Assembly (NCBI GenBank): GCA_050633465.1
Contig: JBOEGO010000008.1
Coordinates: forward strand, 1 to 64,000
Length of the DNA: 64,000 nt
Origin: UBA3069 sp050633465
GTDB taxonomy: Bacteria > Pseudomonadota > Alphaproteobacteria > Rhodobacterales > Rhodobacteraceae
Direction: 5' to 3'
The notes under the pieces are model-generated. The model did not search any database. It was not told the origin of the DNA and saw only the letters and a list, made by a program, of their open reading frames with translations. Positions 32,726-41,955 of the stretch are shown in pieces. How positions within the stretch are numbered: the first letter of the stretch is position 1; the number at the start of each line of letters is the position of its first letter. The translations under genes and the position numbers were made by a program.

Positions 32726-34034
32726 CGTTTTCATATCCTTTGCCCGCCCAAAGCGGGGTTGATTGCGCCAGCAATTGCAAGGGTTGGGGCAGATCGCGCA
32801 GCGGTGCAGCGACCAGCGGATGACTGTCGACCACCCCCCCGGTTTGCGTGGCGGGGAATTGCGACTGTGACCAGCGCACCAGTTGCACCGCAGGGGCACC
32901 CAGCAACAGTTTGGCCGCGGGTTGCGACCATAAAATATGGTCTATCAGGTCGTTGGGGCGGTAAATGCTGTCGGCCCGCGCATCGCCATCCAGATCAAAC
33001 ACAGCATGGTCGGACCAGTAATTGCCGGTTCCGTCATAGGACCATTCCACATCACGGGTGCCAACATATTTGACCTGTGTGCGATTGGCGATAAAGGCAT
33101 TGCCGGTGATGGTATTGCGCTCTGATCCGGCGGTGAAATGCACCCCGATGCCACAGCCCTGAAACGTATTTTCCGCCAGCAGGTTACGGTGCGAGTTATA
33201 GACAAAGGCGCATTTTTTCGCGCCCCCCGTCACCAGATTGGCAAAGACATCGGATGCGTTGGTGTAGTTCAGCATGACACCGTAATCGCGGTCATTGATC
33301 GACATGTTGTCGCGGGCGGTGATGCGATCAGAATACATCATGGCAAAGCCAAGGTGGTTGCCGATCGACACATTGCCGGCGATCAGGCTGTCATTGGTAT
33401 ACATGTAATGCACGGCAAACCGCAGGTCGCGCATCAGGTTGCCGCGATAGGTGTTATCGCGCGAGGTGTTGGAAAAAATCCCGTCGCGCCCGTAACGGAT
33501 TTCATTGTTTTCAACCACTGAACCGGGCGCGTTCCAGACGTATACCCCGTTGCCCCGGTCGTTCATCCGCGCCAGCCGCAGGCCGGTGATCCGGTTGCCG
33601 ATGACCCGCGCATCGCGCGCACCGTGAATATCGACCCCCACCAGATTGCCGCGAATGTCGTTATCCGCAACACGCGCACGCCCCGCCTTTTTCGTCAGCT
33701 TTACGCCCGCGTCTATGGTGCTGTGCGATCGCCCGGACCCCGTGATCAACAACCCCGAAACGGTGACATCAGCAGCGTTGACAGTGATCACGCTGCCCTG
33801 CCCGCCCGCGTCGATCACGGCACCCGCCTGCCCCGTCAGCCGCAGCGGTTTATCAATATTCAGCGGGCCGGAATACCGCCCCGCCGTCAGCACAATCTCA
33901 TCCCCCGCCGCAGCATCAGCCACGGCGGCGGACAGCGCCCCGCCCGATGATGGCGCCAGCACGATCCGGTCCGCCAGCGCGGGCGCCGCGATCAGGATCA
34001 TGGCCAGCATCATATGGGCAAGGCGTTTCATCAT
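32700..34034 (-). CDS. nosD: NosD, periplasmic copper-centre assembly protein
   Basis: A 444-aa periplasmic protein with a signal peptide and a right-handed parallel beta-helix of carbohydrate-binding CASH type. Repeats such as NRITGLRLARMNDRGNGVY and NNEIRYGRDGIFSN are visible. It helps supply sulfur for the CuZ cluster of NosZ with NosFY. It starts within four bases of the nosZ stop. Confidence 0.94.
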   Translation of the reverse strand: MMKRLAHMMLAMILIAAPALADRIVLAPSSGGALSAAVADAAAGDEIVLTAGRYSGPLNIDKPLRLTGQAGAVIDAGGQGSVITVNAADVTVSGLLITGSGRSHSTIDAGVKLTKKAGRARVADNDIRGNLVGVDIHGARDARVIGNRITGLRLARMNDRGNGVYVWNAPGSVVENNEIRYGRDGIFSNTSRDNTYRGNLMRDLRFAVHYMYTNDSLIAGNVSIGNHLGFAMMYSDRITARDNMSINDRDYGVMLNYTNASDVFANLVTGGAKKCAFVYNSHRNLLAENTFQGCGIGVHFTAGSERNTITGNAFIANRTQVKYVGTRDVEWSYDGTGNYWSDHAVFDLDGDARADSIYRPNDLIDHILWSQPAAKLLLGAPAVQLVRWSQSQFPATQTGGVVDSHPLVAAPLRDLPQPLQLLAQSTPLWAGKGYENDADALSAH

Positions 34035-35968
34035 GCTTTAGGCTCTACGAACATACGGCCGCGCATTTCCATGTGCAGCGCATGACAGAACCATTGGCAG
34101 TAATACCAATAGACGCCCGGTTTCGCCGCGACAAAGCTGATCGAGGCAGTGGCCTGCGGGCCGACCTCCATCGCAACGCCGTGGTTGTTCAGGGTAAACC
34201 CGTGGGTCAGATCGTCGATGTCATCCAGATTGGTGACGTAAACGGTGACCTCGTTGCCCTCTTGCACGGTAAAGGATTCAAGGCTGAACTGCGGTGCCTG
34301 ACTGGACATGTAAACGCGCACCTTGTTGCCATCACGGATGATGGTGTCCTGGTAATCGTCGATATCCACACCGTCTGCTTCGGCCTGAATGCGGGCATCG
34401 GCCCATGTCGGATCATTGCGATCCCACAGCGACACAGGGTTCACAACCGAACGGTGAACGATGATGCTGTCATGGGGTTCGGCAAATGTGGGGCCATCGT
34501 GGACCAGCTCCATATCCGTGCCATTCAGCGAAAACAGCTGTTCGTTTTCCGGTTTCAACGGGCCGACATTGATGAACCTGTCCTTGGAAAACTTGTTCAT
34601 CGAAATATACCATTTGCCATCGGCATCCAGCGTTTCACCCATCGAGGTAGAGTTGTGGCCGGGTTGGTAATGCACATCCTTTTTGGTGCGGATCGGGTCC
34701 ACGTCTTCGCCGTTATGGGCGCGCACCGCGTCTTCGATGTTCCACATCACCACCTGACTGTCCAAAAACAGCGTGGTCAGTGCGTTGCCCTGTCCGTCAA
34801 AACAGGTGTGAAGCGGCCCAAGCCCCAGTTCCGGTTCGGCCACAATAACCGAACGCGGATCAATATCGGTGTCAAACAGCGCATCAATCTTGCGCACGTC
34901 GATCACCGATACCGTGGGCGACAGCTTGCCGTTGATGCACAGGTGGATTTTGTCCGGTGCCATGTTGACGCCATGGGGCGAATTGGGGATCGGAATATAG
35001 CGGGTGTATTTTTTGTTCTGGCCCTTGCGACCATCCAGAACCTTGACCCCGTTCAATTCGATGAAATCACCGGCGGCGATGCCTGCTTCGATTTCGGCAA
35101 TGTTAAAGACCACGACGTGGTCCATCTCTGCTTCCATCATCTCGGCCAGGTTCATACCCATTTCCGAGTTATAGGAGGTAGAAAAGGCATATTTGCCGTC
35201 GTAATCGCAATCGGTGTTGTCCAGATTGCCCGACACCATCACCTGCCAGGCCACGGTCATCTCATCCGCGTTGATGGCGGTGTAAAAGTTGACGTATTGC
35301 GACGGATCATCCAGCACCTTGCCGTCATTCACCATGGGTGTTTCGTCTTCGCCATTGGCGAACACATAGTTGGTGCGCGGCCATTTTTGCGGGCGCAGAC
35401 CATGGATCGCCTTGGCGTTGGGGATTTCCAGAATTTTGTCGCATTTCATCACATCGCCGCGCACGCGGGCGACGCGGGTGTTGGCCTTGTCGTTCATGAA
35501 CAGGAAACGGCCATCATATTTGCCCTCGGTGAACGACATATGCACGTGGTGCAAATCGCCGTTGTCATGGACCTTTTTACCCTGCGCTTCCAAAAACTTC
35601 TTGGTTTCGGGCAACATGTTCTCGCTCAGCACCTTGAGCGATTCATTGGTCGACCCCCAGCCCGTGGCGGAACAGCGGTTGAACACGGGCACGCGCATCA
35701 GTTCGCGCATCGACGGAATGCCCAGAATGCGCATTTCGCCGGTCTGGCCCGATGACCAGAACCCGTAATATTCATCCAACTCGCCCGGTCCGGGGATGCC
35801 CGCATGGCCATCGGCGGCGGTGGCCGATGTTGCGCTGGCTGCGGCCATGGCCGCCGTGCCACCCAACAGGCCCAAACGCCCGCCAGCCCCACCCATCAGC
35901 GCCGCTCCGGTGGCCGTGGCCCCCATGAAACTGCGGCGGCTCAGGCCATTTTTCATTGTATCAGACAT
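34031..35968 (-). CDS. nosZ: Nitrous-oxide reductase, clade I
   Basis: A 645-aa periplasmic enzyme reducing N2O to N2. A Tat signal (SRRSFMGATATG) exports it folded, which marks clade I. The propeller domain contains CuZ histidines (for example DLHHVHMSF). The C-terminal cupredoxin domain has the CuA site CQWFCHALHMEMRG. It follows nosR by 19 bases and precedes nosD with a four-base overlap. Confidence 0.97.
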   Translation of the reverse strand: MSDTMKNGLSRRSFMGATATGAALMGGAGGRLGLLGGTAAMAAASATSATAADGHAGIPGPGELDEYYGFWSSGQTGEMRILGIPSMRELMRVPVFNRCSATGWGSTNESLKVLSENMLPETKKFLEAQGKKVHDNGDLHHVHMSFTEGKYDGRFLFMNDKANTRVARVRGDVMKCDKILEIPNAKAIHGLRPQKWPRTNYVFANGEDETPMVNDGKVLDDPSQYVNFYTAINADEMTVAWQVMVSGNLDNTDCDYDGKYAFSTSYNSEMGMNLAEMMEAEMDHVVVFNIAEIEAGIAAGDFIELNGVKVLDGRKGQNKKYTRYIPIPNSPHGVNMAPDKIHLCINGKLSPTVSVIDVRKIDALFDTDIDPRSVIVAEPELGLGPLHTCFDGQGNALTTLFLDSQVVMWNIEDAVRAHNGEDVDPIRTKKDVHYQPGHNSTSMGETLDADGKWYISMNKFSKDRFINVGPLKPENEQLFSLNGTDMELVHDGPTFAEPHDSIIVHRSVVNPVSLWDRNDPTWADARIQAEADGVDIDDYQDTIIRDGNKVRVYMSSQAPQFSLESFTVQEGNEVTVYVTNLDDIDDLTHGFTLNNHGVAMEVGPQATASISFVAAKPGVYWYYCQWFCHALHMEMRGRMFVEPKA

Positions 35969-35987
35969 TGACGTCTTCCTTCCTTGG

Positions 35988-38198
35988 TTATCTTAAATTG
36001 GGATGATTTGCGATTGCTGCGGCATCGGGCCGTGGCAGATCGGGTGCGGATACTGCCGCACGCCGTTTCAATTTCTTGATCACGACGGGGCATTTTTCGC
36101 TGGACTGGTACAGCACCTGACAGTGCATGCAGTTCAGGCATTCGTTGGGGTTGATTTCGCCGGTGGGATGGATCGCCTGCACCATGCATTCATTGGCACA
36201 GGTCTGGCAGGGGCTGCCGCATTCCTTGTATCGTTTCAGCCAGTCGAACATGCGCAACCGCGCCGGAATCGCCAGCGCCGCGCCCAGCGGGCACAGGTAG
36301 CGGCAATAAAACCGTTCCACGAACAGCCCCGCAATCAACAGCGCCCCGGCATAGGCCACAAACGGCCATGCGCGGATGAATTTCAGGATGATCGCGGTCT
36401 TGAACGGTTCGACCTCGGCCAGATGTTCGGCCTGTTCGATCGAATACAGCGAAACCCCGAACAACCCCAGAAAGATCATGTATTTCAGCGCCCACAGCCG
36501 TTCATGCAAACCCCAGGGCAGGGTCCACTGCGGGATGCCGATCTTGCGCGCGATCTGGTTTGACAGCTCTTGCAGGGCGCCAAACGGGCACAGCCAGCCG
36601 CAATAGGCACCACGCCCCCAGAACAGCAGCGCGGTGGCCACGGAAAACCACAGGATAAAGGTCAGCGGATCCAGCAAAAACGCCTGCCAGCTGAAATGGG
36701 TGGTCAAGGCACCAAACAGCGCCATCAGGTTGACAACAGACAGTTGCGCATTGGCATAAAAGCCAAGGAAAACCAGCGTCAGCGTCAGGAATGACATGCG
36801 GAACCAATAGGTGAATTTGGCCGAGCGCGTGACATAGGACTGGAAAAAGAACGCCCCGGTCAGCACCAGCAACATCACGCCCAGCGCCACAATCTGCGTG
36901 GTCTTATCCTGCCAGATCCGTTGCCACAGCGCGTTTTGCGCGGCGTTTTCACTGGCGGCGGTGTCGGCCTGCACAGGCGCGGGGGCGGCCACGGGTGTCA
37001 GGTAGGCGGCGGGCAACTGATACCCCAGATCAAAGGTGGTAAACACCTTTTCAATCGCGGCGACATCGCGCTGCACCAGCAATTGCAGCCGGAACGGTTT
37101 GGTCGGGTCAAACCCCACATCAGCGGGAATTTTGAACAGATCCTTTTCGACAAATTCCGGCGCGCCCGATGTGGCAATCACCCCCATGCGGCGGTGGCCA
37201 CGGTCACGAAACCGCACCGAAACATCATCCTGTATCAGCACGATCCGGTCAAAAATGCCACCGCGCACATATCCCGACCCCTTGAAAGAATACAGACCCC
37301 GCCCGACCACGGCGATGGCATGTTCGCCCTCCTCTAACCAATTGGTCAGGTTCGTGTTTTCGGCGTCACCCAGAATGGCCTTGCCGATGCCCGGCACCGA
37401 TACCAGCGCCACCTGCATGTCGATGAATGTGGTTTCCGGCGGCGCCTTTAGGGCGCGTTTGGCGGCGCGGGGGTCGTCCATTTGTTCGAACGCGGCGTTG
37501 ATCTGCCCCACGTCCAGCGACAGGCGGCGCAGGGTGCCGTCGCCCTCCATCACGGTCCAGTCACCGGGCGCACTGGCACCGGCATCAATGGTGAATTTCG
37601 GGCCTGTGTCGACCTCGGCGTGCAACCCGCCCAGACCCAGTGCGCGCGCCACTTTCAACCCGGCCCGCACGATGCTGTCGTCGATCACCATAATGGTGAC
37701 AGTCGCGCCGGAAATGATGTTCAATTCATGGCCCGATCCGCCTGCGGCGGCCTCCTCGACCAGGTTCATACCTTTGTATCCGGCCACCATCGCCTTGATC
37801 TTGGTGTCGGGAATGCCAATCAAAACAATGGGTTCTGAATGTTTGACCAGTTGCACGCCCAGAATGCGCGCATCAGCATCCACTGCCACCATGGTATGGA
37901 TCGGTTTGCCCGAATACCCCGTGGTGCCCACGAAATCAGAGGTGATGAAGACATGGCCGATTTCAACGCCGCCGCGCATGATCGGGGCGACGGGCAGGTC
38001 ATCACGAATGGGACCATAGGCATCAGCGCCCTGGGCCATATCAGCGGGGGGAATTTTGGCCAGAAACTGCGCCAGCACCGGCTGGTTGGACTGGGCGCGC
38101 AGCGGGTTTGCACAGATCAGGGCCAATAAAACCGCCACAAACAGCAGCGAAACGGCATTGTGCAGACGAAAAAGGAAGGGCTGGAAACAGCTGGGCAT
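35988..38198 (-). CDS. nosR: NosR, flavin- and iron-sulfur membrane protein for N2O reduction
   Basis: A 736-aa membrane protein. A periplasmic FMN-binding domain contains the flavinylation motif SGATVTIMVID. A membrane region follows with two CxxxCP motifs (CGWLCPFG, CRYLCPLG), and the cytoplasmic end has two [4Fe-4S] clusters (CGSPCQTCANEC and CLNCMHCQVLY). It passes electrons to NosZ and is needed for nosZ expression. Its FMN is probably attached by NosX. It follows the nosC-like gene by three bases. Confidence 0.95.
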   Translation of the reverse strand: MPSCFQPFLFRLHNAVSLLFVAVLLALICANPLRAQSNQPVLAQFLAKIPPADMAQGADAYGPIRDDLPVAPIMRGGVEIGHVFITSDFVGTTGYSGKPIHTMVAVDADARILGVQLVKHSEPIVLIGIPDTKIKAMVAGYKGMNLVEEAAAGGSGHELNIISGATVTIMVIDDSIVRAGLKVARALGLGGLHAEVDTGPKFTIDAGASAPGDWTVMEGDGTLRRLSLDVGQINAAFEQMDDPRAAKRALKAPPETTFIDMQVALVSVPGIGKAILGDAENTNLTNWLEEGEHAIAVVGRGLYSFKGSGYVRGGIFDRIVLIQDDVSVRFRDRGHRRMGVIATSGAPEFVEKDLFKIPADVGFDPTKPFRLQLLVQRDVAAIEKVFTTFDLGYQLPAAYLTPVAAPAPVQADTAASENAAQNALWQRIWQDKTTQIVALGVMLLVLTGAFFFQSYVTRSAKFTYWFRMSFLTLTLVFLGFYANAQLSVVNLMALFGALTTHFSWQAFLLDPLTFILWFSVATALLFWGRGAYCGWLCPFGALQELSNQIARKIGIPQWTLPWGLHERLWALKYMIFLGLFGVSLYSIEQAEHLAEVEPFKTAIILKFIRAWPFVAYAGALLIAGLFVERFYCRYLCPLGAALAIPARLRMFDWLKRYKECGSPCQTCANECMVQAIHPTGEINPNECLNCMHCQVLYQSSEKCPVVIKKLKRRAAVSAPDLPRPDAAAIANHPNLR

Positions 38199-38201
38199 AT
38201 C

Positions 38202-38582
38202 TTAGACCTTGCTTTGAAACGGGGGGCCACGGGACGGATGCCACACCCGCAGGGCGCGGATTGGCAGCGATGTCAGGGCCATGAAACCGGGTTCCCCCCG
38301 CGCCGCATCAGCCACCACCGAAAAGGGCGCGAACAGGGCGGCAAGCGGCACGAGGGAACAGTCTGCGCAATGGGCGCATTCCTGTGATTGCTGTGGTGAA
38401 ACGGGATTGCCCCGCGCGTCCAACACCAGCGATTGCGCGCCAGAGCCGCTGCAAATCGTGATCGTCTGCTGGCCCGCACGGGCCAGATCATGCGCGGTTT
38501 TCAAATAGCCGCCAAACCCCGCCGCCAAACCCAGGCTGGCAGCAAGAATCAGGGATAGGAAAAGGGGCACAAACCGTGTCAT
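38202..38582 (-). CDS. nosC: NosC-like small protein with CxxCxxC motif
   Basis: A 126-aa protein with an N-terminal hydrophobic segment (FVPLFLSLILAASLGLAAG) and a CAHCADC motif near residue 71, a possible metal or thiol site. Its place directly upstream of nosR matches nosC in Paracoccus, whose product has a CxxCxxC motif and no firmly known role. It also resembles DUF2946-like copper-linked proteins. The start is uncertain: I use the ATG at 38582; a TTG at 38597 is possible. The Fnr-type box upstream predicts transcription starting almost at this ATG. Confidence 0.7.
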   Translation of the reverse strand: MTRFVPLFLSLILAASLGLAAGFGGYLKTAHDLARAGQQTITICSGSGAQSLVLDARGNPVSPQQSQECAHCADCSLVPLAALFAPFSVVADAARGEPGFMALTSLPIRALRVWHPSRGPPFQSKV

Positions 38583-38617
38583 GCGCCAAGGTTTCAAATG
38601 AAACGGGCGCGATCACA

Positions 38618-38631
38618 TTGACTTTAGTCAA
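38618..38631 (-). promoter_or_regulatory. Fnr/NNR-type box for the nos operon
   Basis: TTGACTTTAGTCAA is a perfect match to TTGAC-N4-GTCAA and a perfect inverted repeat. Its centre is 42 bases before the nosC ATG, so transcription from -41.5 would begin at or next to the start codon, implying a leaderless message or a later start. Confidence 0.8.
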
Positions 38632-38716
38632 AGCATTTTCGCAATAATTACAGCGGCTTAAAATTCAAAATCCGGAATGCGACAGTTTTCATCAGGATGT
38701 CAGGGAATTAGCGGAT

Positions 38717-39217
38717 TCACGCGGCCGGATAATGCGCAAACAGGCCCGGCTTGCCGTCGCGTCCGACCAGCATCACATCATAGGCATCGCGTTCTGATTC
38801 CGGCCCCATGCCGGGTGACCCGAAGGGCATTCCCGGCACCGCCAGCCCGATCGCATCGGGGCGGGTGTCCAGCAATTTGCGAATGTCGGCGGGGGGAACG
38901 TGGCCTTCGATCACGTAGCCGTCGACCAGCGCTGTGTGGCAGGATGCCAGATCCGGCGAAATGCCCAGCCGCGCCTTGAACGCATATAGCGCATCATTGT
39001 CGGCGTGGCGCGTTTCGACGGTAAACCCCGCCTGTTCCAACACCGCAACCCATGCACCGCAGCATCCGCAGGACGGGTCTTTGACCACCTGCACCAATGG
39101 CGCGTTTCCGGCCACCGCCAGCGCGGGCCATGCGCCCAACCCGACACCGGCACCGATCACGGCACCAGCCCCGGCAAGCGACTGCATCACAAACGAGCGG
39201 CGGTTGAGGGTGGTCAT
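38717..39217 (-). CDS. DUF411 domain protein, putative periplasmic metal-binding protein
   Basis: A 166-aa exported protein with a Tat-like signal (NRRSFVMQSLAGAGAVIG) and the DUF411 signature around DPSCGCCGAWVAVLEQAG. DUF411 proteins are often linked to copper handling. Two cysteines in CGCC and a conserved CHTALVDGYVIEGHVP stretch could bind metal. It lies between the nos and nap clusters, where copper for N2O reductase would be in demand, but regulation with nos is not shown. Confidence 0.8.
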   Translation of the reverse strand: MTTLNRRSFVMQSLAGAGAVIGAGVGLGAWPALAVAGNAPLVQVVKDPSCGCCGAWVAVLEQAGFTVETRHADNDALYAFKARLGISPDLASCHTALVDGYVIEGHVPPADIRKLLDTRPDAIGLAVPGMPFGSPGMGPESERDAYDVMLVGRDGKPGLFAHYPAA

Positions 39218-39261
39218 GGCTGTGATCCTTGCATGGGGTGAACGATGGCCCCGACCCTAGG

Positions 39262-39771
39262 TCAGGCGGCGCGGCGCAGCAACGGGCGCGCCCATGACAA
39301 TAACGTGTTCACATCCGCATCCAGCGCCACGGCATCGCCACCGCAGAACTCCATAAACGCGTTTATGTTCAATCCGTTGGTGCCGACGATCACCGGAATG
39401 TCGCGCATCACGGCGGCGGCAATCACATCGCGAAACCCGCGCCCGCCAGCCTCGTGTTTGCCGAATTTGTTGATCACCAGAATTTCGGCCCCCTCCAGCC
39501 GCGCAGCGGTCAGGCCCACCGCCTGTTCCAGCGCGTTCGGGTCCAGATGGCAGCCCCGCGAATTGGGGCCAAGATCCTGCGAGATGCGGATCACGCCACC
39601 ATCGGGCAGCACCCGCACATCCATGTCGCATTTGTGCGATTTCGGGCGCGGCGTGTCGGTTTGGGTGGTGCCGATCACGCGCACACCATCATCCAGCAAT
39701 TGCAGCGCCAATCCGGCCAATGCACGGTTTACAACCGCACCTTCGGCATGGGTCACATAGGCGAATTTCAT
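39262..39771 (-). CDS. DUF2478 family protein
   Basis: A 169-aa cytoplasmic protein of the DUF2478 family, whose genes often lie near molybdate transport or molybdoenzyme genes. The start at 39771 (MKFAYVTHAEGAV) has GGGGGA upstream; the longer frame is not supported. It shows HKCDMDVRVL and NKFGKHEAGGRGFRD as conserved-looking parts, the latter resembling an NTPase-type loop region. Its position after napC suggests a link to molybdenum cofactor supply for NapA. Function is inferred from context. Confidence 0.7.
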   Translation of the reverse strand: MKFAYVTHAEGAVVNRALAGLALQLLDDGVRVIGTTQTDTPRPKSHKCDMDVRVLPDGGVIRISQDLGPNSRGCHLDPNALEQAVGLTAARLEGAEILVINKFGKHEAGGRGFRDVIAAAVMRDIPVIVGTNGLNINAFMEFCGGDAVALDADVNTLLSWARPLLRRAA

Positions 39772-39834
39772 GGGATCGTCCCCCGTTGGTTCAGATATGG
39801 CGCGCCGGATCATAACACCCGCCGCGCCGCCTGT

Positions 39835-40548
39835 TCAATTGGACCCAAGGTAGCGTTTTATATCGGCCTTGGCCGCCGCCACATCCCTGGTCTGGACCGG
39901 AACATCGCCGTTTGCCTCCAGCTCGGCGACGACACCGCGATAGGCATCCAGATAGTCGGGCGGCAGTTTATGCGCGATGCCCTGATGGCAGTCGATACAG
40001 GTCATGCCATCGTCCAGCGCCCTCTGGTGGTTATCGCCTGCGCGGTTTTCCTGCATGGTGAAATCCATGAATTCAAAGGCGTGGCAGTTGCGGCATTCCT
40101 TACTGTCGGTCCGTTTCATCCGCTTCCATTCGTTGGTCGCCAGATCAATACGGTGCTCCTTGAACTTTTCCTCGGTCCAGATGGATTTGGAAATAAAGTG
40201 GCCATACAGTTCCTTGGTGGCCTGCACCTTGCGGATCATTTTCGGCCCCCAATCCTTGGGCACATGGCAATCGGGACAGGTGGCGCGCACACCGGAACGG
40301 TTGTTCTGGTGAATGGTGCCCTGATATTCGGCATAAACATTGTCACGCATTTCGTGACAGCCGATGCAGAATTCCTCGCGGTTGGTCATTTCCAGCGCCC
40401 AGTGGAACCCACCCCAGAACATGATGCCCAGCGCAAAACCCGTCACCGTCAAAAAGCCCAGCGAAAACACCCCCGAAGGCGATGCGATGAACCGCCAGAC
40501 GCGGCGCAGAAACCCCGGGCGGGCGTCTTTGGTATCCTTGTCAGCCAT
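39835..40548 (-). CDS. napC: NapC, tetraheme quinol dehydrogenase
   Basis: A 237-aa membrane-anchored NapC/NirT cytochrome with one N-terminal helix and four heme sites: CIGCH, CPDCH, CRNCH and CIDCH. It oxidises quinol and passes electrons to NapB and NapA. It is the last nap gene, 27 bases after napB. All four sites are intact. Confidence 0.95.
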   Translation of the reverse strand: MADKDTKDARPGFLRRVWRFIASPSGVFSLGFLTVTGFALGIMFWGGFHWALEMTNREEFCIGCHEMRDNVYAEYQGTIHQNNRSGVRATCPDCHVPKDWGPKMIRKVQATKELYGHFISKSIWTEEKFKEHRIDLATNEWKRMKRTDSKECRNCHAFEFMDFTMQENRAGDNHQRALDDGMTCIDCHQGIAHKLPPDYLDAYRGVVAELEANGDVPVQTRDVAAAKADIKRYLGSN

Positions 40549-40575
40549 AGTATATTCCTTTCAGACGCCAGCGGC

Positions 40576-41013
40576 CTAGTTCGAAGGTTTGAACAGGTTG
40601 TCGACCAGCGCAGGCGCATCGGCCTGCGGCACGTGGCACTGGTTGCAGAACCAGCGGGTGCCCGCGATGCTGTCCAACTGGTTGCCCTGACGGTCCATGT
40701 AATGGGTCATCGACAGGGTCGGCGCGCCGCGATCGCCCGCTTTGGTCCAGTCGTGGCAGGCCAGACATTCATTGGCTGACAGGTCGATCTGGTATTGTTC
40801 AATCGTATGCGGGATCAGCGGCGGTTGCTGGCGGTAATTGCGCACGAAACGGTTTTCATCCTGATGGAACACATCGTCGATGGGCACGTATTCGTCCACC
40901 TCGGCGCCACGCAGGGTTTCCACCCCGACGGTTGCTTGCTGTGCAAGGGCCGTGCCGCCGACGGCCATCAGGGCCAGAACCGTCAGGGCAAAGGGCAGGT
41001 TTTGCTTTTTCAT
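40576..41013 (-). CDS. napB: NapB, diheme cytochrome c of periplasmic nitrate reductase
   Basis: A 145-aa precursor with a signal peptide (MKKQNLPFALTVLALMAV) and two heme sites, CLACH and CNQCH. It forms the small subunit that passes electrons from NapC to NapA. Conserved distal histidine regions QPPLIPHTIEQYQI and LSMTHYMDRQG are present. It lies between napH and napC. Confidence 0.95.
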   Translation of the reverse strand: MKKQNLPFALTVLALMAVGGTALAQQATVGVETLRGAEVDEYVPIDDVFHQDENRFVRNYRQQPPLIPHTIEQYQIDLSANECLACHDWTKAGDRGAPTLSMTHYMDRQGNQLDSIAGTRWFCNQCHVPQADAPALVDNLFKPSN

Positions 41014-41034
41014 TTCACTTACTCCGTTGCTTGC

Positions 41035-41955
41035 TCAGGCAGCTTGATCGGCCTTGGACGCAGGGTTGGGTTTGGTTTTCACGCGCCCCGGTGCAGGGCG
41101 GGCATCAAAACGATGGGTAAATTCAAAGACATTGACCGAACACACATCGATGCAGCGGCCACAATTGGTGCAATCGGGCGATAGGATCAGCGGTGTGTCG
41201 CCCTGCGTGCCGCGCAGGGCGGGGGTGATGACATGCATTTCGGGGCAGACGGCGAAACAATCCATACAGTCGTCGCAGGCGGCGCGATCAACGGCGGTGA
41301 CGCGCAGCAGGGATTTCGCGCCCAGCGCCCCGTAAAACGCACCCACCGGGCACAGATGCCCGCACCAGCCACGCCGCGACAGCAACAGATCGAACAGGAA
41401 CACCCCGATAACAAAGGTCCATGCAAACCCCGCGCCAAACACCAGCGCACGGTGCAACATGGTGATCGGATTGACCAATTCCCATGCAATCACGCCCGTC
41501 AGACCCGAGGTGGCAAACACCCCCAGCATGGCAATCACGCGGGTCTGGCGTTTGGGTTGCCAGCCCTTGGGCAGGTCCAGTTTGCTATGCAGCCAATGCG
41601 CGCCATCCGTCACCGGATTGATCGGGCAGACCCATGAACAATAGGCCCGCCCGCCGATCAGCGCGTAAACCACGGCCACGATCAGCGCACCAACCAGCGC
41701 GGCCAGTTCGGGCCAATGCCCCGCCGCCATGGATTGCAGCATTATGAACGGATCGGTCAGCGGCAGCACATTCAGGGTCAGCGACCCCGCCAATGTGCCC
41801 TTAACCCACCAGATGCCAAACCACGGCCCCAACAGGAACACCCCCAAAAAGAGCGCCTGACTGAACCGCCGCAGGATCAGAAACCTGTAGGCGTTGAACC
41901 AGCCCTTAAGCTCGATGGCCTCGGCCCCGACGGGGCGTTTGGTTTTCGCGCTCAT
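41035..41955 (-). CDS. napH: NapH, membrane quinol dehydrogenase subunit
   Basis: A 306-aa membrane protein with about four helices, two CxxxCP motifs (CSWVCPIN, CGHLCPVG) and two C-terminal [4Fe-4S] sites (CDDCMDCFAVCP and CTNCGRCIDVC). With NapG it forms an alternative quinol-oxidising route to NapA. It overlaps napG by four bases. Confidence 0.94.
   Translation of the reverse strand: MSAKTKRPVGAEAIELKGWFNAYRFLILRRFSQALFLGVFLLGPWFGIWWVKGTLAGSLTLNVLPLTDPFIMLQSMAAGHWPELAALVGALIVAVVYALIGGRAYCSWVCPINPVTDGAHWLHSKLDLPKGWQPKRQTRVIAMLGVFATSGLTGVIAWELVNPITMLHRALVFGAGFAWTFVIGVFLFDLLLSRRGWCGHLCPVGAFYGALGAKSLLRVTAVDRAACDDCMDCFAVCPEMHVITPALRGTQGDTPLILSPDCTNCGRCIDVCSVNVFEFTHRFDARPAPGRVKTKPNPASKADQAA

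Noticed and set aside
33947..35755. Long plus-strand open frame opposite nosZ (602 codons)
   Set aside because: No family-like motifs; nosZ on the minus strand explains the sequence fully.
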